NCBI GenBank assembly: GCA_937990735.1 | Contig: CALKQT010000005.1 | Span: 1 to 26,132 of the forward strand | Source: an uncultured Campylobacter sp. | GTDB lineage: Bacteria > Campylobacterota > Campylobacteria > Campylobacterales > Campylobacteraceae | Length of the DNA: 26,132 nt | Direction: 5' to 3' | Shown: positions 1 to 6,999 of the stretch, one piece after another | Numbering within the stretch: position 1 is the first letter of the stretch | How the letters are laid out: each line of letters starts with the position of its first letter | Made by a program: the position numbers and the translations under genes | The notes under the pieces: model-generated | What the model saw: the letters and a program-made list of their open reading frames with translations, nothing else | Database searches by the model: none | Told to the model about the DNA's origin: nothing

Positions 1-60
1 TCGGCTTAAATTAAACATAAGACCGCCTTTCTCAAATATCTCTTTTCCGTTAATTTGCAT
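1..60 (-). CDS. 5' end of an immunity-family gene (partial, runs off the window)
   Basis: Read on the minus strand, an ATG at 60 opens 20 codons that continue past the window edge. The codons start M-Q-I-N-G-K-E-I-F-E-K-G-G and match the start of the complete gene at 2783-3178 with one base difference in 60. A purine-rich ribosome site (AAAAGGAAA) precedes the start. It is therefore the amino end of a paralogue of that 131-residue protein. The function is unknown; the setting suggests an immunity protein. Nothing can be said about the rest of the gene. Confidence 0.75.
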   Translation of the reverse strand, partial: MQINGKEIFEKGGLMFNLSR

Positions 61-90
61 TTGGGTTTCCTTTTATTGGGATGTGAGTTT
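1..90. repeat. Copy 1 of a near-identical gene-start/leader repeat
   Basis: Bases 1-60 match 3119-3178 with a single difference (T at 56 versus C at 3174). Weaker similarity continues through the ribosome-binding region to about 90. The repeat covers the first 20 codons and leader of two immunity-family genes about 3.1 kb apart, in the same orientation. This indicates recent duplication or gene conversion. Confidence 0.85.
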
Positions 91-175
91 GCCTGCATTA
101 TATCGTAATATATTTTTAAAATTCTCACAGAAATTATCATTTTATAAAACTACTATTTTAAAAGTAGAATTTGTT

Positions 176-424
176 TTAAGGTCTTTTTTGCCACCCCCTT
201 AAATCCTCTTCGCTTAATGAATCACCTACCGTATCATCACCCCTCAACTCTTCGTCCGGTTTGAATTCATCGATATCGGTAAGAAGTCTATTAAGCGGCT
301 CATAATATTCATCGAGGAAATTTTTATCATTCATAAATTTATCCCAATATATCTTTTCGAATTCAAATACGTCGATTCTGTTTTGTAAAAAATCTTCTAT
401 TATTTTTATATACTCCTCTATCAC
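176..424 (-). CDS. Small colicin-immunity-like protein (82 aa)
   Basis: The acidic 82-residue protein starts at a GTG (424-422) with AAAGGAG seven to eight bases upstream. Its layout is an N-terminal helix of the type Y-I-K-I-I-E-D-F-L, then F-E-K-I-Y-W, then a loop with P-D-E-E-L-R and a late S-E-E-D-L-R. This resembles the small bacterial self-protective colicin immunity family (PF09204 type), whose members bind and neutralise a cognate toxin in the cytoplasm. The match is by pattern only. It lies 23 bp downstream of the next gene on the same strand, in a probable operon. No cognate toxin is visible. Confidence 0.6.
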   Translation of the reverse strand: MIEEYIKIIEDFLQNRIDVFEFEKIYWDKFMNDKNFLDEYYEPLNRLLTDIDEFKPDEELRGDDTVGDSLSEEDLRGWQKRP

Positions 425-447
425 AATGAGCTCCTTTTGGATATATT

Positions 448-720
448 TTAATCGCCCGCCGCTTTAATACTTAGAACCAACCATAAATTACTACCGATAT
501 TCACGCCTTCGCATAAATTTTTTATAATTGTTAAGTCGTTAGAAGAAATTTTTATATCATATTCATACATTTGGACCAAAAAATCTTCCAGCGCTATACC
601 ATATTCTCCAGCTTTAACCAGTTCTTCCAAATAAATTACAAAGTCGCGCCGACCGACTCCGGCAAATTCATCTTTGTAATTACTGAATAAATTTAAAAAT
701 ATCGGATCGCTGTATCTCAT
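448..720 (-). CDS. MafI-like immunity protein (90 aa)
   Basis: The 90-residue protein has an ATG start and GAGGAAAG upstream. The middle of the chain carries the signature G-E-Y-G-I-A-L-E followed by Q-M-Y-E-Y-D-I-K-I-S, then a helix with I-I-K-N-L-C. This order (helical start, glycine-containing turn, Y-E-Y-D, final helix) resembles MafI-family immunity proteins. Those proteins protect against MafB-type polymorphic toxins in Neisseria and relatives. The assignment is by recall of the pattern and is moderately sure. It sits in the row of small same-strand genes. No MafB-like toxin is in the window. Confidence 0.6.
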   Translation of the reverse strand: MRYSDPIFLNLFSNYKDEFAGVGRRDFVIYLEELVKAGEYGIALEDFLVQMYEYDIKISSNDLTIIKNLCEGVNIGSNLWLVLSIKAAGD

Positions 721-766
721 TCGCTTCTTTCCTCAAATTTATTTCTCGTAGCCGCTTCATAATCTT

Positions 767-1246
767 CTAGCTTCTAATTTCTATTTGAATATCAAGCAAG
801 TCATCGTGATCTGGGTATTTGGCAGTCTCCGAGAGCGTAAATTTTATCACGTCTAGCAACTGCCTAGCCAAATCGCTGTATTTTTTCTTAAATGCATTAA
901 AATTTAAGAAAATTAACTTTAAATCGTCTCGAACGCCTTGCTTATTTTTTAAACCGTATCGTGAGTTTTCTTCTTTTTCCTCGATATATTCGCTATAGCT
1001 TTCCCACTCGTCTTTATCTTTATATTGCTCCCACTCTTCCTCGCTATAGTCTTTCCATTCCTTAAATCGCAGAAATCAAAAGAAATCCGCGAATGCATCA
1101 GGGCCGATACGTAGCGGCAAAGAAAGCTTTTCAGATAAATATGAGTATAACTTATGCTCTATTTCTTTGGGGCAATAATCATGCCATTCATCGATATATC
1201 TTCTGTCTTTTTGTAACTCATCAAAGTCAATCACTACTTCTATCAT
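767..1246 (-). pseudogene. Barstar-like immunity gene broken by one in-frame TGA
   Basis: From ATG at 1246 (strong AGGGGGAG upstream) one frame runs 159 codons to TAG at 767-769. A single TGA interrupts it at codon 57 (1076-1078). The frame is intact on both sides, so this is one nonsense change and not general decay. Around the stop the reading is L-S-L-P-L-R-I-G-P-D-A-F-A-D-F-F-stop-F-L. This resembles the barstar pattern of leucine-proline, glycine, aspartate-alanine and aromatic residues followed by leucine. A TGG tryptophan codon mutated to TGA would fit. The second half is rich in E, K, W and Y and ends in a helix. Unless the stop is read through, only a 56-residue fragment is made. Confidence 0.6.
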
Positions 1247-1409
1247 TTTCTCCCCCTACTCTTTAATCCTGTCTCAAAGAAATTTCTGACCACTTTACGG
1301 CGCGGCGTGATATTTCATAAATTTTAACACCGAAAGCGTTTTTAAAATATCATTACTTTTGTCTTATAATTGTATGTAAATTTAATACTACAAATTCATA
1401 AAGCTAAAA

Positions 1410-1757
1410 TTAAAATTGCTTAAAAATGCTATCGTCGATATCGCTTACATTATAACCCATAAAATTTAAAAAATCTTTCGCTTCTTTACGTAGTTCTTCC
1501 CAAAGAGGCGTTTTATATATATCTTCATTGGGAAGACTTTTTATCTTGTCTCTCATTGCTTCATATCGCTTTAATTCATCTTGCGTAAATTCTTCCTTAA
1601 ATGATTGCGCCTCTATGCAGGCACTACTTAGGTCCTCTAACAATTCTTCCGGCGATGTATATACATCTGCATCGGCATTATCAATATACTTGGTTTGAAA
1701 TTCAATTGACGCTAAAGCAAAAAGTGATTGCAAAAGCGCTTTTCTTCCTCTTGCCAT
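1410..1757 (-). CDS. Immunity-cluster protein, paralogue of the 2783-3178 product (115 aa)
   Basis: The 115-residue protein has an ATG start and AAGAGG upstream. It aligns with the product of 2783-3178 across most of its length. Shared points are A-S-x-E-x-Q-x-K-Y near residue 17, a P-E-E/P-K-E motif, a middle glutamate-phenylalanine, and W-x-E-x-R-x-x-A with x-G-Y-x-x-x-D-x-D near the end. It is a helical, acidic, cytoplasmic-type protein. I do not recognise a named family. Three members (here, 2783-3178 and the fragment at 1-60) in one array suggest expansion of an immunity family. The longer frame of the next gene upstream would end only 16 bp before this start. Confidence 0.75.
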   Translation of the reverse strand: MARGRKALLQSLFALASIEFQTKYIDNADADVYTSPEELLEDLSSACIEAQSFKEEFTQDELKRYEAMRDKIKSLPNEDIYKTPLWEELRKEAKDFLNFMGYNVSDIDDSIFKQF

Positions 1758-1867
1758 TTTATCCTCTTAAATTTTATATCCCGTACCACTTCGTTACATT
1801 TCCCTCTTCGTCGATATCGACCTCTATGTATTTGTATTTATTGTAAAGGCTCGGAATCAAAATTTCA

Positions 1868-2386
1868 TCATAATATTTTTTTGCCACATTCTGCGATAAA
1901 TATATACATATTATGATGGTACCACCGATTCGGCTCTTCCCAAAAGGCACCGTCTGCGCGAGTATAATTTTTTAGAGGTTCGTATGGGCGGGCTACAAAA
2001 TTATCTAAATTATAAAAGAAATTTTCTCTTAAAATTTTCCATTCTTCAAATTTCTTCATATTTAAATTTATATTAGCGCTAGTTTCATATTTTATGTCGG
2101 TATCTATGAAATTATTTAGATAAAACTGCCCAAATAGCATTATTAAAATATCTTTTACATTCTCATCGCATAAATTAAAATTATGAATTAATGTGCTAGT
2201 AATAGAGTCGGTCTCATAAACTTCGGTGCTTTTCATTAGGCTAAACGCCTCAAGCTCATAAAAATCCAGCGATCTTTTCCCGCTTGCAGCTTGGAAATAT
2301 TTAAAAATCTTAAACCTAAAATCTTCCGCTTCGCTAAAGAAATATACGTATGGACTAAAATTTAGATCTAGTGCTTTTATTCTCAT
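1868..2386 (-). CDS. Unknown immunity-cluster protein, apparently frameshifted near its C-terminus
   Basis: The reading frame as it stands gives 172 residues from ATG at 2386. It ends G-K-K-I-L at an A7 tract (T7 at 1876-1882 on the plus strand). Removing one A continues the protein for 34 further codons, starting Y-Y-D-E-I-L and ending with V-D-I-D-E-E-G-N-V-T-K-W-Y-G-I, to a TAA at 1774-1776. That tail looks protein-like and would bring the stop to 16 bp before the next gene, matching the tight packing of the array. The original gene was therefore probably 1774-2386. The slip may be a real mutation, phase variation or a sequencing error. The family is not recognised. The protein is rich in F, Y and N, without membrane segments. 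Confidence 0.7.
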   Translation of the reverse strand: MRIKALDLNFSPYVYFFSEAEDFRFKIFKYFQAASGKRSLDFYELEAFSLMKSTEVYETDSITSTLIHNFNLCDENVKDILIMLFGQFYLNNFIDTDIKYETSANINLNMKKFEEWKILRENFFYNLDNFVARPYEPLKNYTRADGAFWEEPNRWYHHNMYIFIAECGKKIL

Positions 2387-2418
2387 TGTATACCGTCCAA
2401 ACTACTGTTTTTCGCATT

Positions 2419-2757
2419 TTAGCATTGTTTTGCATAATAAGCTCTTCCTTGCTGCGTTTCGGTCACACAAAAGTATTTACTATTTACGCCGACCGGCTCA
2501 TAATTTTTATCATCTCTTAAAATATTTAAAATTTCAGATTTATCACATATCTCTTTTGTTTCTGTATCATAACCCCAATTTGAACTAAACAATCTTATAT
2601 AACCTTGCTCGCATAAGAACAATAAAATTTCTTTCGCCACTTTAAGCGAATTGACAACGTTAATAGAATTTAATTCCCAAACGATTTCCCATAAAGAGAT
2701 ATAATCGCCATCTTCGATTATTACCGATAAAATAGTTAAAAACGTCTTTTTATTCAT
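2419..2757 (-). CDS. Small protein of unknown function (112 aa)
   Basis: The ATG start has only a weak ribosome site, 25 bp after the upstream gene. The first half is helical, with I-S-L-W-E-I-V-W-E-L-N and then E-I-L-L-F-L-C-E-Q-G-Y-I. This is the spacing expected of a small winged-helix-like fold. The second half has an aromatic stretch, and V-T-E-T-Q-Q-G-R resembles the wing of such folds. I recall similar unnamed proteins in other bacteria but know no function. Its position inside the array suggests an immunity role; DNA binding cannot be excluded from sequence alone. Confidence 0.7.
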   Translation of the reverse strand: MNKKTFLTILSVIIEDGDYISLWEIVWELNSINVVNSLKVAKEILLFLCEQGYIRLFSSNWGYDTETKEICDKSEILNILRDDKNYEPVGVNSKYFCVTETQQGRAYYAKQC

Positions 2758-2782
2758 TTAAAACCGCATTTCCAAATCAAGC

Positions 2783-3178
2783 CTAATCGAAGTCATAGTT
2801 AAAGTCATCTAAATCGTATCCGAAAATATGGATTGTTTTTAGAGCTAGCTCCCTGACCTCTATCCAGGACTTATCGTGATAGACCAAATATTCATAATCA
2901 TCTATGTATAATGATCTATCGTCCTTAAAGTTTTTAAGAATAAGAGACCTAAGCTCTCTTAGCGCATCCCTTTCGTATGGCAAGAAGCAAAATTCAAATT
3001 CCTCCAATAGGGCATTAGCGCAGGAATCACATAAAAAATATACCATCTCCTTAGGATTTTCGCAATCTTCATCTGTAGCGTGCACAAGATATTTATCTTG
3101 ATATTCTAAAGAAGCCATTCGGCTTAAATTAAACATAAGACCGCCTTTCTCAAATATCTCTTTTCCGTTAATTCGCAT
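2783..3178 (-). CDS. Immunity-cluster protein, second member of the three-copy family (131 aa)
   Basis: The 131-residue acidic protein starts at ATG 3178 with AAAAGGAGA upstream. Its first 20 codons and leader recur almost unchanged at window position 1. From residue 21 (M-A-S-L-E-Y-Q-D-K-Y) it aligns with the 115-residue product of 1410-1757, including the late W-I-E-V-R-E-L-A and F-G-Y-D-L-D-D. The extra N-terminal 20 residues are shared only with the fragment at 1-60. The function is not known. Context and paralogy suggest a cytoplasmic immunity protein against a toxin not present here. Confidence 0.75.
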   Translation of the reverse strand: MRINGKEIFEKGGLMFNLSRMASLEYQDKYLVHATDEDCENPKEMVYFLCDSCANALLEEFEFCFLPYERDALRELRSLILKNFKDDRSLYIDDYEYLVYHDKSWIEVRELALKTIHIFGYDLDDFNYDFD

Positions 3179-3208
3179 TTAAATCTCCTTTTATTTAGAT
3201 GCTGGTTT
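3119..3208. repeat. Copy 2 of the gene-start/leader repeat
   Basis: This is the direct-repeat partner of 1-90, with 59 of 60 identical bases over the coding part. Identity then falls in the leader, although the ribosome site and a TCCTTTTATT block are kept. Confidence 0.85.
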
Positions 3209-3211
3209 CAT

Positions 3212-3553
3212 CTAGCATTCTAAACTCGCATATTTTAATAAAATTTTCGGTCTTATATACAACTCTATCTGTACCATTCTGTCTATAGCAAAATTTTGTC
3301 CTATCTCTATAAATTCGCCATCTTTATTTCTTCTGATTTCTAAAGACTCGATGCATTCGGCGGTAAATTCCACAGCTGTCTCCCCGCCTATTTTTATAGT
3401 AATTTCCACCCATCCCTCGACTATACAATATGTAAATATTAGCCCGTTTATTCCGAACGTATATTTTCCAATATCGCTATCTATTTCATCCGGGTAAAAA
3501 CCAAAAAAATCGCTCATCTCCATCACGTCGGGATACGTTTTTATATATGTCAT
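3212..3553 (-). CDS. Small protein of unknown function in the immunity array (113 aa)
   Basis: The ATG start is preceded by AAAGGAAGG. The middle of the protein alternates hydrophobic and polar residues (F-T-Y-C-I-V-E-G-W-V-E-I-T-I-K-I), as expected of a beta-rich fold. An acidic S-L-E-I-R-R-N-K-D-G-E segment follows. It has no signal peptide or membrane segment. I do not recognise the family. Spacing and strand make it a member of the same transcription unit as its neighbours. Confidence 0.65.
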   Translation of the reverse strand: MTYIKTYPDVMEMSDFFGFYPDEIDSDIGKYTFGINGLIFTYCIVEGWVEITIKIGGETAVEFTAECIESLEIRRNKDGEFIEIGQNFAIDRMVQIELYIRPKILLKYASLEC

Positions 3554-3618
3554 TTTATGCCTTCCTTTGGGATAGTAGTTATAAATTTTATACTTTAATC
3601 ATGCGGAGAAAAGAAATT

Positions 3619-4782
3619 TCATATAATTACATACACCGAGCTTTGATTAAATTTAGACTCTGAAAAATCTATGATCTTTTCATTATCTCTTAAAGTATAA
3701 AGCTCGAAATCTGCGCTCAGTCCATCGATATTATAGAAATCCAAACATAACGCAAATCTGTTGTTCTCAATAGCCATATTTTCGATCTTTTCCTTTACCA
3801 ATTTCAAAAATAAAAGGCATTCTTTAATAAAATCATCTTCCTTTAAATTTGGATTTTTGATCTCCACTTCATTGATCGACCACTCAAAATCGCTTAAGCC
3901 TTGATATATTGAAGAATTAATTAAAATGTTCTCTGTTGTGGCTATTCTTTCCCTTTTAAGATTCTTGATAAAAAATATTCCTGTGTCAAGATAGATCAAG
4001 CCTTCGCGCAATAGCTGCTTTAATTGCGATATTTTCAGATCTTTGATTGAGCCGCTAAGGGCAATAAATTTAATTAAATTCAGATCGGCATACAAAGTTC
4101 CTCTTTTTATCTCTCTTACTTCTTGCACTCTGGAAAATAGCTCTTCATTATTTTTAGGTAGAAGAAAAACCGCTTTGTTCAAATTAACCTCTTTTTTGTC
4201 TATCGTCACTTTAGCCTTGCTGTTTTTCTCGCAAAATTTTAAAAAGTTGATTCCGTATTTAATCTCGTCGTTTAGTCCTATATAGCCAAAACCCTTGCTA
4301 TCATGCGGATAGACGGCTAAATTTAAACTCGGAAAAACTATAAAACACCATTCGTTTATCGAATAATCATAGCACATTAAAAATTTAGCCAGCTCTTTTA
4401 TGTCGTCCCATTTCAGAATATCCATTCTTATGCACATAGCGGGCAATGGATATTCTTTATCTCTAGCCAGAGAAAAATACTCATTTTGTTCTTGCAAAAT
4501 TCCAAGATCTTTAAATTTATCGTATAACGGCTTTACCTGCGAGATTGCTTTATATTTTTTGTATACTTTATCATCACACATTAGAGCGCTTACGATAAAT
4601 ACTTCATCGCTATATTTTCTAAAAAAGTTATCGAATAATTTTATCGCTAAATTTACTCCGCTTAGCCAGCCCCTGCTTTCGATCTCAAAGAAACCGATCC
4701 AGTTTTTAGAAGCACTAAAGCTGCTAAAATTTATATCGCTCAGCCTTAAACTACTATTTGTCAAATTTAATAACTTTTTCAT
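3619..4782 (-). CDS. Large unknown protein of the immunity array (387 aa)
   Basis: This is the longest gene of the array, starting at ATG 4782 after GGTGGA. The first 190 residues contain W-C-F-I-V-F-P-S-L-N-L-A-V-Y-P-H-D-S-K-G-F-G-Y-I. That hydrophobic strand followed by H-D-x-x-G-F recalls small immunity proteins with a D-D-R-G turn. A basic linker around 200-225 leads into a second part with an S-D-F-E-W-S-I-N-E-V motif and a long helix (about 315-345). It could be two immunity-type domains in one chain, but no named family is certain. It is cytoplasmic by appearance, with no secretion or toxin domain. Confidence 0.65.
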   Translation of the reverse strand: MKKLLNLTNSSLRLSDINFSSFSASKNWIGFFEIESRGWLSGVNLAIKLFDNFFRKYSDEVFIVSALMCDDKVYKKYKAISQVKPLYDKFKDLGILQEQNEYFSLARDKEYPLPAMCIRMDILKWDDIKELAKFLMCYDYSINEWCFIVFPSLNLAVYPHDSKGFGYIGLNDEIKYGINFLKFCEKNSKAKVTIDKKEVNLNKAVFLLPKNNEELFSRVQEVREIKRGTLYADLNLIKFIALSGSIKDLKISQLKQLLREGLIYLDTGIFFIKNLKRERIATTENILINSSIYQGLSDFEWSINEVEIKNPNLKEDDFIKECLLFLKLVKEKIENMAIENNRFALCLDFYNIDGLSADFELYTLRDNEKIIDFSESKFNQSSVYVII

Positions 4783-4850
4783 TTTTATCCACCGTAATTT
4801 TTGCTTTTGCTAAATTATACACCTTATTTGCGAAGCAGAGATCATTTATA

Positions 4851-5246
4851 TTAATTTTCATAGAAAAATTTGATTTTATAAAAATTTTCATCCCCTGATG
4901 CAACCGCCAATAATAAGCTTTTTATACGGCGAAATCTATCGAAAATATTCGGCTTTGTATCTTCTTGATATTCATACGTTTTAAAACATTCGCTTTTTGC
5001 GTCTATATCTACGTCGCGCCAACTTCCGTTTAGAAATATATCATTAGAGATAGAAATAATGCCTTGCATTATTTCTGGGTCCAACTCTTTGTTTTTATAA
5101 TGCTGCAAAATCTTTTTTAAATCGGCTTCCAATTTCCAATATTCATCATCGGACCATAGATTATTATCCAAAATCATACCTATAAAGGAATTTGCATCAT
5201 ATCTATCATCAAATGCGGTATTTCTATAAAAATTTACAAGATTCAT
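4851..5246 (-). CDS. Imm41-like immunity protein, downstream copy (131 aa)
   Basis: The frame is open from 5324, but the best start is ATG 5244-5246. It lies four bases after the stop of the upstream paralogue, with AAAGGA (5255-5260) at a suitable distance. From that start the protein aligns end to end with the next gene: Y-R-N, N-S-F-I-G/V-G, W-S-D-x-x-Y-W-x-L, and a late F-D-R-F/Y-D-R-F. The S-F-I-G ... Y-W-x-L ... R-F layout resembles the Imm41 immunity family. The protein would act in the cytoplasm against a toxin partner that is not seen here. Confidence 0.65.
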   Translation of the reverse strand: MNLVNFYRNTAFDDRYDANSFIGMILDNNLWSDDEYWKLEADLKKILQHYKNKELDPEIMQGIISISNDIFLNGSWRDVDIDAKSECFKTYEYQEDTKPNIFDRFRRIKSLLLAVASGDENFYKIKFFYEN

Positions 5247-5250
5247 TGCA

Positions 5251-5637
5251 TCAATCCTTTGGAGCATACCAAAAACCGCTATTGTCAAGCTTTTCTTTGA
5301 ATACGATGCTGTTGCACAGAACATTTAATCTTTCAAATCTATCATATATACTAGGCACTACGCCGTCGCTGTTTTTCGCGCACAACATATTACTTACATA
5401 AATTTCCGATTTATCCTCCACGCCGATAACATCATTAAATACCGCTAGTATTGCGGCGAAAATTTCTCTTGGAAGCGTTTTGTTATGATAAAAGTTCAAA
5501 ATCTGCATTAAAGTTTTATCCAACTCCCAATAGTCGCAATCCGACCAAGTTTTTTGATAGATAAATTTTCCGACAAACGAATTGATGCTGAATTTATTAG
5601 AATTCGTTGAATTTCGGTATAAAAGCTCTAGGCTCAT
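5251..5637 (-). CDS. Imm41-like immunity protein, upstream copy (128 aa)
   Basis: ATG 5637 follows AGGACGG. The protein contains Y-R-N, N-S-F-V-G-K, W-S-D-C-D-Y-W-E-L and Y-D-R-F-E-R, and is clearly paralogous to the product of 4851-5246. The two genes are separated by four bases, and the second ribosome site lies inside the last codons of this one, so translation is probably coupled. A diverged tandem pair suggests variants against different toxins. The Imm41 likeness is by pattern and not certain. Confidence 0.65.
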   Translation of the reverse strand: MSLELLYRNSTNSNKFSINSFVGKFIYQKTWSDCDYWELDKTLMQILNFYHNKTLPREIFAAILAVFNDVIGVEDKSEIYVSNMLCAKNSDGVVPSIYDRFERLNVLCNSIVFKEKLDNSGFWYAPKD

Positions 5638-5711
5638 TAATCACCGTCCTTTCTCATTCTCTATTAAACATTTAGCCATCTTTATGGCAAATTTGCGTTT
5701 ATAAAAATCGA

Positions 5712-6047
5712 TTATTTTCTGCTTGGCAACTCTTTAGATAAAATTTTTGAATCAGGATACAATTTTTTCAAAAATTCTATCTCTTCTTGATCTAGCTCAT
5801 TTAAAACCTCTTCTATAGGTTTTTCGCTTAAAATTTTTCCATAAACCAAACTCAACCTTTTATATGCGCGCGGGTTACCATTCTTGTCAAATTGCCTTAT
5901 TATAGCAATTCTGCACTCTTTTGTTATTTCAGAATTGCCCATAAAAAGATCTTTTATACCGCAAGAAGCGCTTTGCTCTTTATATAGATAAAGTATCCAC
6001 GCAAATAATATTATAGCGGCGGCAATAAAGTAAATTTTATTTTTCAT
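5712..6047 (-). CDS. Small membrane-anchored protein of unknown function (111 aa)
   Basis: This is the first gene of the leftward array. Residues 4-22 form a hydrophobic segment (I-Y-F-I-A-A-A-I-I-L-F-A-W-I-L) after K-N-K, so the protein is likely held in the inner membrane. The remainder holds two cysteines (C29, C45) and a charged helical tail. No lipobox is visible. It could be a membrane-located immunity protein or an unrelated envelope protein. The ribosome site is weak. Confidence 0.6.
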   Translation of the reverse strand: MKNKIYFIAAAIILFAWILYLYKEQSASCGIKDLFMGNSEITKECRIAIIRQFDKNGNPRAYKRLSLVYGKILSEKPIEEVLNELDQEEIEFLKKLYPDSKILSKELPSRK

Positions 6048-6380
6048 GAAAGCTCTTATTCTTGTTATATCCTTACTTATTTTTGGCCTTTTAGATATAA
6101 ACGATCAATCATAGAATTTACGATTTAATTAATAATAAAAGTGGTGTCCTGCGTTGAATTTGTACAACCCTCGGAATTCCCCCCGAACACTCGATTACAG
6201 AATATCAGTATATAGTCTTTTAAAAAACTATATAAAAATATTTGTCGTCTCTTAAGGAAACTTTAAATAATAGGCAAAAATGAGTTAAGGAGTTTCAAGC
6301 CTTAAGAAATTTAGCTTAAGCCTTGTAGCAGTGCAAGGTTTAAAATCTTAAGGAGGCTGATTAATACATTTTCACTAAAT

Positions 6381-6454
6381 GCCTTAAGCGCCTATCTGTA
6401 AGATGTTTGTTCTTTAAGGCAAAGAACAAATAAAAATAGATAAAAGCTTAAAGC
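6381..6454. repeat. Long imperfect hairpin
   Basis: The arms TTTGTTCTTT (6406-6415) and AAAGAACAAA (6421-6430) pair perfectly around the loop AAGGC. The pairing resumes outward with TATCT/AGATA (6393-6397 with 6438-6442) and TTAAGC/GCTTAA (6384-6389 with 6446-6451). Nested matched blocks at equal spacing suggest selection on structure or a palindromic relic. Confidence 0.7.
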
Positions 6455-6999
6455 CTTCTTCATCCTTATGAACAAGGGGATTATATTAGAAAGATCTTAA
6501 AAGCTTCTTAGCTCAAATTTATTAATCTCTTCTTTTACTTTCATTTACAGATAAAAAGTCTAAGGGCTTAGAGGCTTCTTTAAAAGTATAAAGGAAGCTA
6601 TGCTATTTTCTTATATAGTATTAAGATAGCCAAAGGCTTTTAAAATATGGGAGAGTGATTAAAAAATGATGGGTTGCCACCCTTAATACTTCAATATCCC
6701 TTCTATACCTAAATATCTTCAATATCCTTTAGATACTCAAGCATTCTATTAGAGCAAAGCCAAAATATCAAAAGCAAGGCTACACATAAAATATCCTTAA
6801 AAGGGATAGGCCAAGAGGTTACTCTATTTATGATAAAAGAACTGCTTTGGCAAATAATATCCCCACAAGCGATAAAAATATATTAAGATCAATATTGTTT
6901 ATAATATAGTACTAGGCAAAAAATACTCCTGAAAGAAATAAAACCATAAGAAGGAAGACTTACTTAGAAAATAACACCCCTACAAGGAATAATCGCAAC

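Noticed and set aside
1261..1350. Minus-strand stretch reading V-K-W-S-E-I-S-L-R-Q-D before a stop
   Set aside because: Only about 28 codons are open, there is no start, and no family is recognised. Too short to call a gene remnant.
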